From: Spiroplasma corruscae
GTDB taxonomy: Bacteria > Bacillota_I > Bacilli_A > Mycoplasmatales > Mycoplasmataceae
Assembly (NCBI RefSeq): GCF_002237575.1
Contig: NZ_CP022535.1
Coordinates: forward strand, 620,001 to 684,000
Length of the DNA: 64,000 nt
Direction: 5' to 3'
Positions 1 to 9,649 of this stretch are shown in pieces. The position numbers were made by a program, and so were the translations under genes. The notes under the pieces are model-generated. The model was not told the DNA's origin. It did no database searches and saw only the letters and a list, made by a program, of their open reading frames with translations. The stretch's first letter is position 1; each line of letters opens with the position of its first letter.

Positions 1-63
1 TTCCTTTCAAAAATTATTTGAGCAAATAAAAAGCTGACAATAGCTAGTTCATGAATTAATTAA

Positions 64-98
64 ATAAAAAAACAGAGTACTAGTATCGCTAGCGCTCT
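64..98 (-). terminator. Rho-independent terminator of cassette 1
   Basis: Read on the minus strand, a 10-bp imperfect stem (AGAGCGCTAG / CTAGTACTCT, loop CGATA) is followed by a T-run. It lies just downstream of the coiled-coil ORF ending at 127. A near-identical terminator follows the second cassette at 808-844. Confidence 0.7.
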
Positions 99-126
99 AT
101 TTGCTTATTAATATAGTAACATAAAT

Positions 127-537
127 TTACATTTCAAAACTATTATCGACTAACTTATTAATTTTTTCTTTTAACATATCAATTTCTTTATCTCTTTCAA
201 GATTCTTTTGTTCTCATTCTTTATCTCTTTCAAGTGTTTTTCGCTCTCACTCTTTATCTCTTTTCAATAATGCATTTTCAACTGCTATTTTAACTTCTTT
301 TGCACATTTACTATTCATTAAAAAATACTCCTTACATTTAGAATAAACCGATTCTTTTTTTCTTCCATTTATACTATTATTATAAAAGATTTTATCTTCA
401 ATAGTCATATTCTTTACATTTAATGCAATATGTACTTCTTCAACACTACTGGATTTTTCAGAAATTTAAAAGTATTGTTTCCCACCCTTTTCATCATTAA
501 TTAATTCAAAAATGATTTTTATATTATTTTTATTCAT
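127..537 (-). pseudogene. Small coiled-coil protein gene, copy 1 (broken by an in-frame TAA)
   Basis: One minus-strand frame runs from ATG at 537 to TAA at 127 but carries a TAA codon after about 22 residues (near 471). Downstream of that stop an ATG at 318 has a good AAGGAG site about 9 nt upstream, so a 63-residue product could still be made. That product is charged and helical, with the heptad-like repeat RDKEWE(R/Q)K followed by ERDKEID and a C-terminal NSFEM. The Trp codons in the repeat are TGA. The start overlaps the stop of the ORF at 530-703. I do not recognise the function. A shorter relative lies at 873-1016, so this is part of a duplicated cassette. Confidence 0.55.
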
Positions 538-703
538 CAGACATTCCCCCTAATTCCTTTAACCCTTTTTCCAAAAGTTGAAATATCTTGTTTGCTTCTA
601 TTTGAGATAATTTATTGTTTTTTACTAAATTAATTATGTTTTTAAAACCCTCTTCATTAGATATTTTAATTAATTCATCATTAATTTTTATATAAATATT
701 CAT
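530..703 (-). CDS. Small hypothetical protein, 57 aa
   Basis: Minus-strand ORF from ATG at 703 to TAA at 530. It begins MNIYIKINDELIKI and ends in a helical segment (LLEKGLKELGG). It overlaps the start of the next ORF (ATG at 537), an arrangement typical of translational coupling. A degraded relative (KVDEGLIKLAIAKDSS...) is visible at about 1080-1175, upstream of the second coiled-coil ORF, which supports a duplicated two-gene cassette. The AGGAGG upstream (around 730) is about 25 nt away, so the true start could be a non-ATG codon a few residues earlier. Function unknown. Confidence 0.4.
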   Translation of the reverse strand: MNIYIKINDELIKISNEEGFKNIINLVKNNKLSQIEANKIFQLLEKGLKELGGMSDE

Positions 704-750
704 ACCATATACTTCTTTTTCTATTTATTTACCTCCTATTTTCATTTCAG

Positions 751-812
751 AAATTATCAGAGCAAATAAAATACTAGCAATAGCTAGTTCATTATTAAAT
801 TAAATAAAATAA
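751..812. repeat. Direct repeat between coiled-coil cassettes (middle copy)
   Basis: The stretch AGCAAATAAAA...TAGCTAGTTCAT..TTAAATAAA occurs three times: about 10-70, 751-812 and 1221-1283. In the second and third copies it is joined to the AGGAGG-containing upstream region of a cassette. These copies delimit units of roughly 470-740 bp, consistent with tandem duplication. The left-most copy sits at the window edge, so a further unit may lie outside. Confidence 0.65.
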
Positions 813-844
813 AAAAAATAGAGTGCTAGTATTGCTAGCGCTCT
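808..844 (-). terminator. Rho-independent terminator of cassette 2
   Basis: Minus-strand hairpin AGAGCGCTAG / CTAGCACTCT with a CAATA loop and a following T-rich run; the homologue of the terminator at 64-98. Confidence 0.7.
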
Positions 845-872
845 ATTTGCTTATTAATATAATAACATAAAT

Positions 873-1016
873 TTACATTTCAAAACTACTATCCACTAAC
901 TTATTAATTTTTTCTTTTAAAATATCAATTTCTTTATCTCTTTCAAGATTTTTTTGTTCTCATTCTTTATCTCTTTTCAATAACGCTTTTTCAATTTCTG
1001 CAGAACATTTACTCAT
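873..1016 (-). CDS. Small coiled-coil protein, copy 2 (47 aa)
   Basis: ATG at 1016 has AAGGAG upstream and the ORF ends with TAA at 873. The product is MSKCSAEIEKALLK followed by one RDKEWEQKNLE unit, ERDKEID and the same C-terminus (SSFEM) as copy 1. It has one heptad repeat fewer than copy 1 and is predicted to be entirely helical. It was probably derived by duplication of 127-318. Function unknown; the charged coil resembles the C-terminal tails of mobile-element nucleases, but no nuclease domain is present here. Confidence 0.5.
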
Positions 1017-1275
1017 ATTAATCAAAAACTCCTTAAAACATTTTTTAATACTTTTATTATAATCTTTTTTTTAAAAATATTCATTTATTTACATCTATAA
1101 AATCATATATCTCTGATGGACTGGAACTATCTTTAGCAATAGCAAGTTTAATAAGTCCTTCATCAACTTTTTTCAATTCCTATTATTATATCTATTTTAT
1201 CCTCCTATTTTCCCTTGTGAAAGTTTTTTGAGCAAATAAAAAGCTAATAATAGCTAGTTCATGAATTAATTAAAT

Positions 1276-1414
1276 AAAAAAATAGGTATAAAACCTATTT
1301 TTGCTTTTGCATAAAGCAACATAATTCTTGCTAGTATATTCGTCAACACACATAGAATTATGTAGACCGATGTTTCAACCAGTCCCTATTGTGAAAACCA
1401 AGTATTTAACTTGC
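1276..1414 (-). ncRNA. Candidate structured small RNA with its own promoter and terminator
   Basis: No ORF fits this stretch. On the minus strand a strong sigma-A-type promoter (see 1421-1449) is followed by about 140 nt with several local hairpins: CAAGT/ACTTG, GACTG/CGGTC, CATA/TATG, AGCAA/TTGCT and GCTTT/AAAGC. The transcript ends in an ATAGGT/ACCTAT stem with a T-run at 1276-1302. It does not show the SRP RNA, tmRNA, RNase P or tRNA signatures I know. It could be a mollicute-specific regulatory RNA or the long leader of a lost gene. Confidence 0.55.
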
Positions 1415-1420
1415 ACTTTT

Positions 1421-1449
1421 ATATTATCAAATAGAATTATCATAATCAA
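1421..1449 (-). promoter_or_regulatory. Promoter of the candidate ncRNA
   Basis: Minus strand: -35 TTGATT at 1449-1444, 17-bp spacer, -10 TAATAT at 1426-1421. Predicted start is near 1414. Spacing and hexamers are close to consensus. Confidence 0.6.
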
Positions 1450-1483
1450 CATATTATATAAAAAATATTAAATTTAAAAGAAA

Positions 1484-2932
1484 TTACTTAATATTTATAG
1501 ATTTAATATCTGATAACTCTAAATCAATTTCATTATTAAATTCTATTCTATTAAAGTCTTTTACAAAAAACCTTGATGTGAATACCGTTTTATAATCATC
1601 TGCGAATAATTCAATTGAAGATGAATCTATAAATACTTCTACTGTTTGAGATCTATTTTTTATTTTTCTTAATGCATATCTAGGGGTTTCAAACTCTCAC
1701 TCGACTTCACCAGATTGCTTAGATCTATCAAGTATTATTTCATCATTTGTAAATTTTACCAAAATATACTCATTTTTATCATTTAGTATCTTGAACTCTA
1801 AGTTACCGTCTAAAGTAAATTTGAGATGTTTTGATTTATGAATTTTAACATAGTTTGTATGTTGTATTTTTTTGTTATGTAATAGGTTGTTAGTAAATTC
1901 ACTAAATGGTTTTTGTAATAAATCATCACCTTCTAAATTAAGTTCTCTTGGAATTGTTAACATTGAATGCCATGAGTACTCATCTGTTGGATATTGAACA
2001 TCACAAACTCCTAATCAACCAAATCATAATAATTTATTATCCATTCAATAAGTTTGAGGAGCATAAAAATCATGACCATAATCAACAGTTTTCATAGGAA
2101 AACGTTCATTAAGATTAGTGCTATTAACATCAACTTTGTCTAAAACAGAATATACAACACTTCTAGAATTATTTAATTCATATTTATTATTTTTATCATA
2201 GTATCCCTCTGCTGACATAAAAAATAAATACTTATTATCAACTTTATCTAAGTTTGGACATTCTCACATATATCCATAAGTGTTATTTTTAATACTTGGT
2301 TTTAAAACAGTTTTATACTTAAATTTATCAAAGTCTAACATTTCATAAAAGGCTAAACCACCTTTATCATCTTTTGTTCTTACACCAAATATCATATACA
2401 TTTTATTATCAAGTTCAAATATTTTTGGGTCTCTTACATGGGGTGTAAATTTATCCCCATCTCAAGGTACGGCAATTCTTTTATTAATTATCTTATTATT
2501 TTCAAAATCAGCAACTAATTGAACTTCTTCTGTCATATTTCCATTGCCATCTTCCATATTACCAGTATAATAAATTTTAATTTTATCATCAAAATAATAG
2601 GCACTACCAGAAAATGAACCAAAAGCTTCCTTTTCAAAATCTGGTGTAATTGAAACACCGTGATCTTTATAGTTTATAAAATCATGTGTTGTTACATATC
2701 TTCAATGTTTAAAACCATGATATGGTTCTATTGGTGTTCATTGATAATGAATATGATGAATTCCATCTTTATATAATAAACCATTAGGGTCATTCATTAA
2801 TCCATTTGGTGGAGCAATATGGTATAGTGGTCTATAAAATTTATCACTTTCTACTAGTTTATTTGCAATATCATAATATTTTTTATCAATTTCATCTCAT
2901 TTTTTTCATTCTATTTCTTTAATTCTTTTCAT
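1484..2932 (-). CDS. scrB: Sucrose-6-phosphate hydrolase (GH32)
   Basis: 482-aa glycoside hydrolase family 32 enzyme, expected to split sucrose 6-phosphate imported by the upstream PTS into glucose 6-phosphate and fructose. Visible motifs: LMNDPNG with the nucleophile Asp near residue 48, the RDP motif (HVRDPKIF, about residue 167) and the WECPNL motif carrying the acid/base Glu (about 223), followed by a C-terminal beta-sandwich. The length fits the family. The start at 2932 overlaps the end of the EIIBC gene by 14 bp, so the two are cotranscribed. Several Trp codons are TGA. The cytosolic form (no signal peptide) contrasts with the membrane-anchored GH32 protein at 30070-31635. Confidence 0.93.
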
Positions 2933-4562
2933 TGTTTATTTCCTCTTTTTTAATTTCTTTTTTTACAATCTTATTTTTTTTAGTTGAAAATTCAACTCCA
3001 GGTATAGACGAAAAGTCTCTATCCAATATTTGTTTTGTAGTATTTTTAAAATATTTTAATCTTGACAATAAAATAGTTGCAAAAAATGTTGTAGTGATCG
3101 TTGCAACTAGTGCAATCGCCATTCATAAAAACCCTGTTCCAGCTCAGGTTGTCATATTGAATTTATCAACAACACTAGCTTGTGGAATAATAGTTAAGAA
3201 AACCAATAACGAACAAGGACCCATTGTTGTTAATACTCCTGATGCAGTTGTGATAATTACTCCAACTGTTGTACCAATACTTACAGCAATTACAGGAAAT
3301 AAAAATCTTAATGCTACTCCAAATAAAGCTGGTTCGGTAGAACCACCAACAAATGCTATTAAATATGATGGAACAGCTGTTTTTTGTAGTTCTTTATTTT
3401 GTCTATTAATTATTGAAAATGCTAACACACTTGTTGCAACAGCGACATTAAGTTGTGTAAACATTGGGTTAATAGAAGTAGCATTATAAGTCATAAATTG
3501 TTGTAGAGCAACAACTACAAATATTTGAATAAACCCTGTTACAACAAGTCATGGAAGCATAATCGCAAATAATGGATTAAATATATACTTAGCAATCTCA
3601 TGAGTTGTTGCTCATAAAACTGCAATATTCATACCATATGTTAATAACATTCCAATTGGTGCTAGTAGTAATTCACCAACAAAAAAGGATAATAATGTTA
3701 CCATTGGCATTCCAAATATTTCCTTAACAACTCCTCATTTTATTTTTCTTACCAATCTTTCTAAATATACAGCCATAAAACCAATTAATACAAGTGGTAA
3801 AATTTGACCTTCATATGATATTTTTCAAGGATAACCATTTGCTAAATTTGAAAATGACCAATCAAAATCCTTTCCACCAACTTCACCAGTTTTAGCTCAT
3901 TCGAATAGCGGTCTACCTGAACCCATAAAATCATTTGTAGATGCCATGTCCTTAGCACATAAAACTACTCCGATTGAAATTCCTATTGATTCACTACCTT
4001 TCATAAGTTTAAAAATTGATCAAGGTATTAATATACTAAATGCTAATGCTAATGCTTTTTGTAGTGATGTAGTAAGATTACCTAAAGTTTTAGCAAACTC
4101 ACCAGTTTTTGCTATTGTAGAACCATTAACTTCAATATTATTAATTATATTATCAATTGTTGATATTATCGATAATGTAATAAGGTAAGGTATAATTGGC
4201 ATCACTAATACACCAATACCATCGGTTAATGATTTAAAAAAACCTTTTTTTATTGTTACTTTAACATCAAATAAGTTAGGTACTCTCTTAATAGATATTC
4301 CTAATGTAGTCAAAAATTCTTTATTAAAGCTCTCTATATTTTTTTTAATAACTAATTGAACGAGATTGCCATTTACGACTACACCTTTTACTAATTCGTT
4401 TGTTTTTATTTCTTCTATCTTTACTATGGAAATGTCTTTTACTTTTATTCTCATCCTAGTAGAACAATGGCTAATATGGTCAATATTTTCAACATTCCCT
4501 AAATGTTCAGCAATATTTTTCACATTAGAATCAATGTTATTTTTCTCGCTAAATAATTTCAT
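2919..4562 (-). CDS. scrA: PTS sucrose-type EIIBC component
   Basis: 547-aa phosphotransferase permease that imports and phosphorylates a disaccharide, most likely sucrose given the adjoining GH32 gene. The N-terminal EIIB domain (about 1-85) carries the phospho-cysteine in HISHCSTRMR (Cys33). The EIIC domain of about ten membrane segments follows, with the GGSTEPALFGV loop. No EIIA domain is present, so a separate EIIA (usually the glucose type) must serve it. ATG at 4562 was chosen over the upstream in-frame ATG at 4574 because GGAGGG lies directly before it. A trehalose or other glucoside specificity is possible but less likely. Confidence 0.9.
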
Positions 4563-4584
4563 ACTTCCCTCCATTTAAATAAAA

Positions 4585-4603
4585 GTTAATTAATTTCATT
4601 AAC
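4585..4603. promoter_or_regulatory. Possible operator upstream of the sucrose operon
   Basis: Inverted repeat GTTAAT-N7-ATTAAC, 23 bp upstream of the EIIBC start. It may bind a sugar-responsive repressor, but no regulator gene is adjacent and such AT-rich palindromes arise by chance here. Confidence 0.25.
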
Positions 4604-4666
4604 TTCTAATCAATATTATTTAATCACAATTATAAGTTTATATAGTAGTTTTTTTATATTTTAAAT

Positions 4667-4699
4667 AAAAAATGGAAATATTTAATACTTCCATTTTTT
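4667..4699. terminator. Bidirectional terminator after the symporter gene
   Basis: AAAATGGAA / TTCCATTTT stem with A-run and T-run on opposite sides. It separates the symporter gene (minus, ending at 4706) from the sucrose operon. Confidence 0.7.
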
Positions 4700-4705
4700 A
4701 TATTA

Positions 4706-6373
4706 TTATTCTTTATTAGATTTTATTTTTTTAATTTCATCTTTATATGTTAATTTAATGTCTAAATATTTTAGTTTTAACTCATCTTCTGTAATTTTTT
4801 GATCTAATGCTATTTTTTTATTAGGATAAATACTTTTTAGTTCTTTTATCTTAATTGCCTTATCGTCTTTTGCTTTTAATATAAGGTTTACCTTTTCTTG
4901 GTAATGTGCTGCTTTCTTACTTAAAATATCAGTACTTTCACCAATCATTCCTTCGCTAAATGCGACAATTGTACTCACAACCATTGCAGCAATTATGTTG
5001 ACTGAAGTTCTACCAATATCATATATATCTTCTAAAACAAGCATTATAGAAAAGGCACCGTTTTTAAAACTAGGTACACCTAACGAACCTAATAAACTTG
5101 TTATAACTAATGTTGAAGTACCAGGGGTTCCAGGTATTCCTAAAGAAACAATCATTGTCATTAATAACCCTATGAATAAGAATAACCATATTCCTTGATT
5201 GTGAATTATTGATGAATCTGAACCTGTTCATAATAATGATACTATTAATCCACCTTCTGCTCCTGCTCCACCAATCATACCCATTGTTGTCGATAAGGGT
5301 ATTATTGTATTAACGCAAGATTCATCAACTTTCATTTTATCAACTAAAGATTTCATTGTAAAAGGTAAAGTAGCACTTGATGATTGTGTTACTAAACCTT
5401 GATAGGCAGGTCTTCAACCATATTTTCATCATTTATGTGGTTTAATTTTTGCAATTGCTAATATACCTGTTAAATAACCAATACAAATAAATAAACTAAT
5501 ATAACCAGCGGCTAATACTTTACCAACTGCTGTTAATGCTGTTAATGATTGAGTAATCATTAAGTTTGTAACTATTGACATTATTGCTAATGGTATTATT
5601 TTTATAAATCCATTAACTATTTTTAATATAATTTCTCAACTTGAATCCATTAATTTAACAAATGCTTCAACTTTCTCAGGTCTTTTTATTGATATCGCTT
5701 TAACACTTAATCCTACAATTAATGCCATGATTAAAACCGGAATTACAGCATCCTTACCCAAGTCAGCTATAAAGTTTTTTGGTAGATAATCAATTATCAT
5801 TGCAGGTATTGATTTAATAGCACTATCATCACCTGAAGTACTTTTATCAGAGAACTCGTCTAATACTTTTTTACCATCACTTGTGACACCAACTTTTAAT
5901 AATATACCAATTGCTGCTGCGATACAAAATGCAGCTGCAACGTTTAACATTAAAAATGTTATACCTTTACCAGTAATTCTACCTAACCTTTTAGTACTTT
6001 TTTTAGTAACAGATCTAAAGATTGATAAAAATATTAAAGGTATCATCAATAAAGTAATTGAAGTGATAAATATTTTTTTAAATAATACTGATCAAGAATC
6101 TAATTCAAATATTCAGTAAAATTCTTCTTTTCAATAAGATACACCATCTTCGTCTTTTTTTGTAAAACTTTCTGGGAATCCTACAATTGCTTGTATTATT
6201 AAACCATATAGTAAACCTAATACTAACCCTGAAAATAAATGTAAGAACTTATTCTTAAATCTTTTCAGAAAGAATCACAAACCAATTTGTAATCCAAAGA
6301 ACACTATAATAGCAATTGCCGACTTATAACTACTTATAGCTAAAAAGTCTTGTAATATACTTGTGTGTAACAT
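4706..6373 (-). CDS. Dicarboxylate/amino acid:cation symporter (DAACS/SDF family)
   Basis: 555-aa integral membrane protein of the glutamate/aspartate/dicarboxylate:cation symporter family. Evidence is the multi-helix profile and the substrate-site signature SSSATLPF in the hairpin region, followed by GAGAEGGL and GIPGTPGTSTL, close to the family's helix 7-8 elements. A charged cytosolic tail of about 90 residues, rich in Lys, is longer than usual. ATG at 6373 is preceded by AGAAAGGAAA. The gene sits behind a predicted attenuator whose leader peptide is rich in Asn and Asp codons (6483-6557), so aspartate or asparagine/aspartate uptake is the favoured inference; glutamate, cystine or dicarboxylates cannot be excluded. 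Confidence 0.85.
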
Positions 6374-6394
6374 ATTTTCCTTTCTTATAACCAT

Positions 6395-6460
6395 AAAAAA
6401 AAGAGTACATAAAATAATTTAAATTTATATTTAAACTTATTCTTATATACTCTTTTATGA
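6395..6460 (-). terminator. Attenuator terminator and antiterminator before the symporter gene
   Basis: In the minus-strand transcript a long hairpin forms from an AAAAGAGTA arm (about 6457-6448) and a TACTCTTTT arm (about 6408-6400), with AT-rich inner pairing and a run of T, 22-29 nt before the symporter ATG. The first arm, as CATAAAAGAGTA, is also perfectly complementary over 12 nt to TACTCTTTTATG at the end of the leader ORF (6507-6496). The two pairings are mutually exclusive, the classical antiterminator/terminator arrangement. Confidence 0.7.
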
Positions 6461-6482
6461 TTATTTAATTTTTATTTAACTA

Positions 6483-6557
6483 TTAATAAAGACAACATAA
6501 AAGAGTAAATCTATTATTATCATCATTATTAGTATTTATTAATTTAAATCTACTCAT
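6483..6557 (-). CDS. Asn/Asp-rich leader peptide (24 aa)
   Basis: A 24-codon ORF with a strong AAGGAG ribosome site starts at 6557 and stops with TAA at 6483. Codons 8-15 read NTNNDDNN; the C-terminus is RFTLLCCLY. The last codons contain the strand that can pair with the downstream terminator arm. Ribosome stalling at uncharged Asn or Asp tRNAs would leave this strand free to form the antiterminator; efficient translation to the stop would cover it and let the terminator form. Too short for homology; the call rests on ribosome site, codon content and RNA pairing. Confidence 0.65.
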   Translation of the reverse strand: MSRFKLINTNNDDNNRFTLLCCLY

Positions 6558-6559
6558 AG

Positions 6560-7240
6560 TATGTTCTCCTTAAATTTATAATAACATAATTATTTCTATT
6601 CTTATTATTTTTTTAATTTTTTATAAATTTACAATTATTTAATCCGTTTTTTTTATTAAATTATTTATTACTTTAATGAATAGATTTTAGTTCTCAATTA
6701 TTGTTTTTTATGAAGTGATTAATAAATAAATTAATAAAAACATTAACTATTAAGTAATAACCATCATTATCATTTCTTAGAAAATCATGAACTAACTAGA
6801 TTGTAAACCATGACATTCAACCAAGAATATATTACCTAAAATTTGAGTTCCATTTAAATGAGCTATTTGTACTTTCAAAGAAGATGAGGTATATTTTTCC
6901 TTATTTTACATTGCCAACTCATGCACTGTAATATCATTATATTAATAATTATTAATTCCTCTGATATACACTGCATTTTAATCATTTATAGTACTATGCA
7001 TAGTTATTATCTCATAAATTATATTAGATAAACTCACCTCTTATATATCTATTTTGAGACTTAGTTATTTTTGTTTGCATCTTTATAGTTTTTTGTAAAA
7101 GGTATCTTAAACATTATATTCATCATCAACATCATTTTGCATACTTTAGTATGTTAAATTATTTATCATTCATATCAATCTTCTTTGGAAGTAAACATTA
7201 AATATTTTTTATATAATGATTTATAACCTTTGAAATAAGG
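6560..7240. other. Intergenic region, no intact gene
   Basis: About 680 bp of very AT-rich sequence. The only coding-like trace is a minus-strand frame at 6792-6897 (reads ...LKVQIAHLNGTQILGN...LVECHG...), which lacks a start and is too short to identify. The part nearest 6560 must hold the promoter of the leader/symporter unit; I see no clear -35/-10 pair. Confidence 0.4.
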
Positions 7241-7486
7241 TTAAGAAGCTTTATCGGCATAATCATCAAGTTTACTAATATCAACTTCATACTTATATTC
7301 TATTTCACAAAATATTAACGTTGGGATTGAAAAAATAACAACGAAGCATTCATTGCTATAATAAATGTTTTCATTTTTAATCCCCTTTGTATTTAAATAT
7401 AAAGATATTCTAATTAATCTAACTGCTAATGCAAGATTATACAAAATAAAAATAAAGTATAGAAATAGTTTTATATAACAAAACAT
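7241..7486 (-). CDS. Hypothetical small membrane protein (81 aa)
   Basis: Begins MFCYIKLFLYFIFILY, one strong hydrophobic segment (residues 3-25), possibly a second weaker one around residues 50-60, and an acidic C-terminus (DISKLDDYADKAS). It follows the lipoprotein gene by 23 bp but has a poor ribosome site. No family recognised; it may be the remnant of a larger membrane gene. Confidence 0.35.
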   Translation of the reverse strand: MFCYIKLFLYFIFILYNLALAVRLIRISLYLNTKGIKNENIYYSNECFVVIFSIPTLIFCEIEYKYEVDISKLDDYADKAS

Positions 7487-7509
7487 ATATCATACTTTAT
7501 TTTTAAATA

Positions 7510-9633
7510 TTAATTACTTAATAACTTCATTTTTGATATTGTTAGGTAATTACCTTCATAAGTTAGAACTATTTCAAATTTATTTACATTACTAGTTATT
7601 TTATCTGTAACATTATATACAAAATCATTTGTACCATTAATTTCATATGTAACTTCTAAATCATTAAACTTAGAGTTAATAGTTTTTCTTACTTGTGATA
7701 ATTTATCTTTATAACTATTTATCAAGTCATTTATAGTATTAACAAACGCTTTTAATCAACCTAAATTTTCTTTAACAACTTGTTTTAGTATAGATAATGG
7801 TGAGTCTTCTTTAATTGTACCATCCTCATTTAAACCAAGGTGTTTAAATAAATTATTAGGATCTGATAACGCAGTTTTTAAATTATCATTTGTATACAAT
7901 GATTTAAAGAAAGTTGAAAATGTATCAAATTTAATAATGAATTCATTATCTTTATCACCATTAACTTTTGAACTAAGATTACTTACAATTTCTTTAACTG
8001 ATGAAGAAGTTAAGAATCCAAATCCTAAATCTTTTTGATTATCAAATACTTTTTCTTTATTATTAGAACTCCCTAAACCAAACAATGAAGAATTAAATAT
8101 ATTTTCTAATGGTTCAGATAACATCTTCTTAATTGATAAATTTAATTTAGTATTATTGTTATCATATAAGTACCCAATGTATTTACCTGGATCAATAAAA
8201 TATTTATTTCAATCATCTTCACCAATATTAGTAACAATATTTTTAATCATTTCAGGAAGTAAACTTGCTAATTGTGGAATTAAAGCCATTATACCTTTAA
8301 TCAAAGTTGACGAAGTTGTACCAAAACCTCAGTTTATAAATGATCTAATTAACGGGTCAGTAAAATAAATCTTAACTTTTTCTCCAGCCAAAGAGACTGC
8401 TAGTTGAGAAACTATATTAATTAATCCATTTTTATTACCTGAATATGATTTAGATAAATTAGTTCAATCACCATTATCTTGATTTTCAGCATCATCATTT
8501 GGAGTTCCTAATAATAATCCAAATAAATTTTGTAAGACTGTTGAACCTTTTTTATCAGTATCTTCTGTAATAAAACTTAATAAACTAACAACATTTTTAA
8601 AATCAAAAACATTATCATCACTTGATAGTTTTTTTATCCTAATTTGATTAATATCTTTCATTGTAAGGACTTTTGAACTAAAATTATCAACTTTTGCTGA
8701 ATTTAAATATACTAATAAAGTTCTAACAAAAAATAATATATTAGGTATTACTGATGCATCAGTTAAAATATCAAAACTAAAACTTTTAGTTCCATTAATT
8801 AAACCCATTAAGTTTACAGCGACACTTTTTGAAGCCTCATTTATATTTTTATTAATATCATCACTATTTTTATAAGTTAATGCTGTAGTAGTGCTATCTT
8901 TATTTATTAACTTATCAAAAGAATTTGATAATGCAATTATACTTGCACTCATAGCATCTTCATAAGAGAAAAACTCCCCTTGATCATCTTTATAAGCATC
9001 AATACTAAAAGCTTTTTCTAAATCTTTTAATACATCATTTGTTAAAATATTACCTAATGTTTTTAATAAATTAGTAGAAATTAAATCTGAAAACTTATTT
9101 GCAAGCATCGACATTAATGGTGCAAATGATTCAGGTTTTGATAACATATTTAAAATCATTGGTAGTGAACCTACTAATGAAGTTATTGTTGATGCCGTTC
9201 CATTTATCTCTGGTGCAATAACACCATCTTGATAGATTGAATCATCAACAGTTGTTTGATTTGAAACAAAGTTTGTGCTATTTTTAAAATACTTTTGAGA
9301 TACATCACTAAATCTACTATATTCATTTGTATCTATATTTTTAAAATCCTTTAAACCTAAATTTGATAAATAATTATTTTTAACTATATCATTCATTAGA
9401 TACGAAGAACTATAGTGAACTTTACCAAGTCCTTTATTAGTTTCGCTATCAGTCTCTGTTTCATTTTGATTTAAATATAAAGATTTTGAATACTGTGTTA
9501 AAAGTTTTGATATATTTGATTGATCATCACTATTATCAAAATTAACTGAATAAGTTTCACCACATGATGTAACAACAGTCAAAGATGATGTAGTAATAGT
9601 CAATATACCAATTAAGCTAATTAATTTTTTCAT
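7510..9633 (-). CDS. Large lipoprotein, MOLPALP-like
   Basis: 707-aa predicted surface lipoprotein. The N-terminal signal peptide ends in the lipobox VVTSCGE (Cys near residue 24). The mature part is rich in Ser/Asn/Asp with many hydrophobic helices of moderate length, for example around SLPMILNMLSKP. The sequence style and its position directly behind a GDSL lipoprotein match the mollicute MOLPALP lipoprotein family as I know it; the family call is from context and composition, not from a search. It is the third gene of a three-gene operon (start 16 bp after the esterase stop, with a GAGAGGGA site). Exact function unknown; probably surface-exposed. Confidence 0.75.
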
Positions 9634-9649
9634 TCTTTGTCCCTCTCTT

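Noticed and set aside
127-318. Short direct repeats that might suggest a CRISPR or tandem-repeat array
   Set aside because: They are in-frame RDKEWE heptads of a coiled-coil ORF, with no unique spacers.
1276-1414. Possible tracrRNA: the transcript contains GCAAGTTAAA, as near the start of some Cas9 tracrRNAs
   Set aside because: No cas gene, CRISPR repeat or anti-repeat partner is present in the window, and the rest of the sequence does not follow tracrRNA folding.
2932-3489. Plus-strand 185-aa open frame opposite the PTS gene
   Set aside because: It is the antisense shadow of the EIIC coding region, which has clear family motifs; no ribosome site or recognisable protein.
6792-6897. Minus-strand coding-like scrap in the intergenic region
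   Set aside because: No start, about 35 codons, and no motif; listed only within the intergenic entry.
7890-7899. TTGTATACAA box like the cit operators
   Set aside because: It lies deep inside the coding sequence of the large lipoprotein, single copy, away from any promoter.
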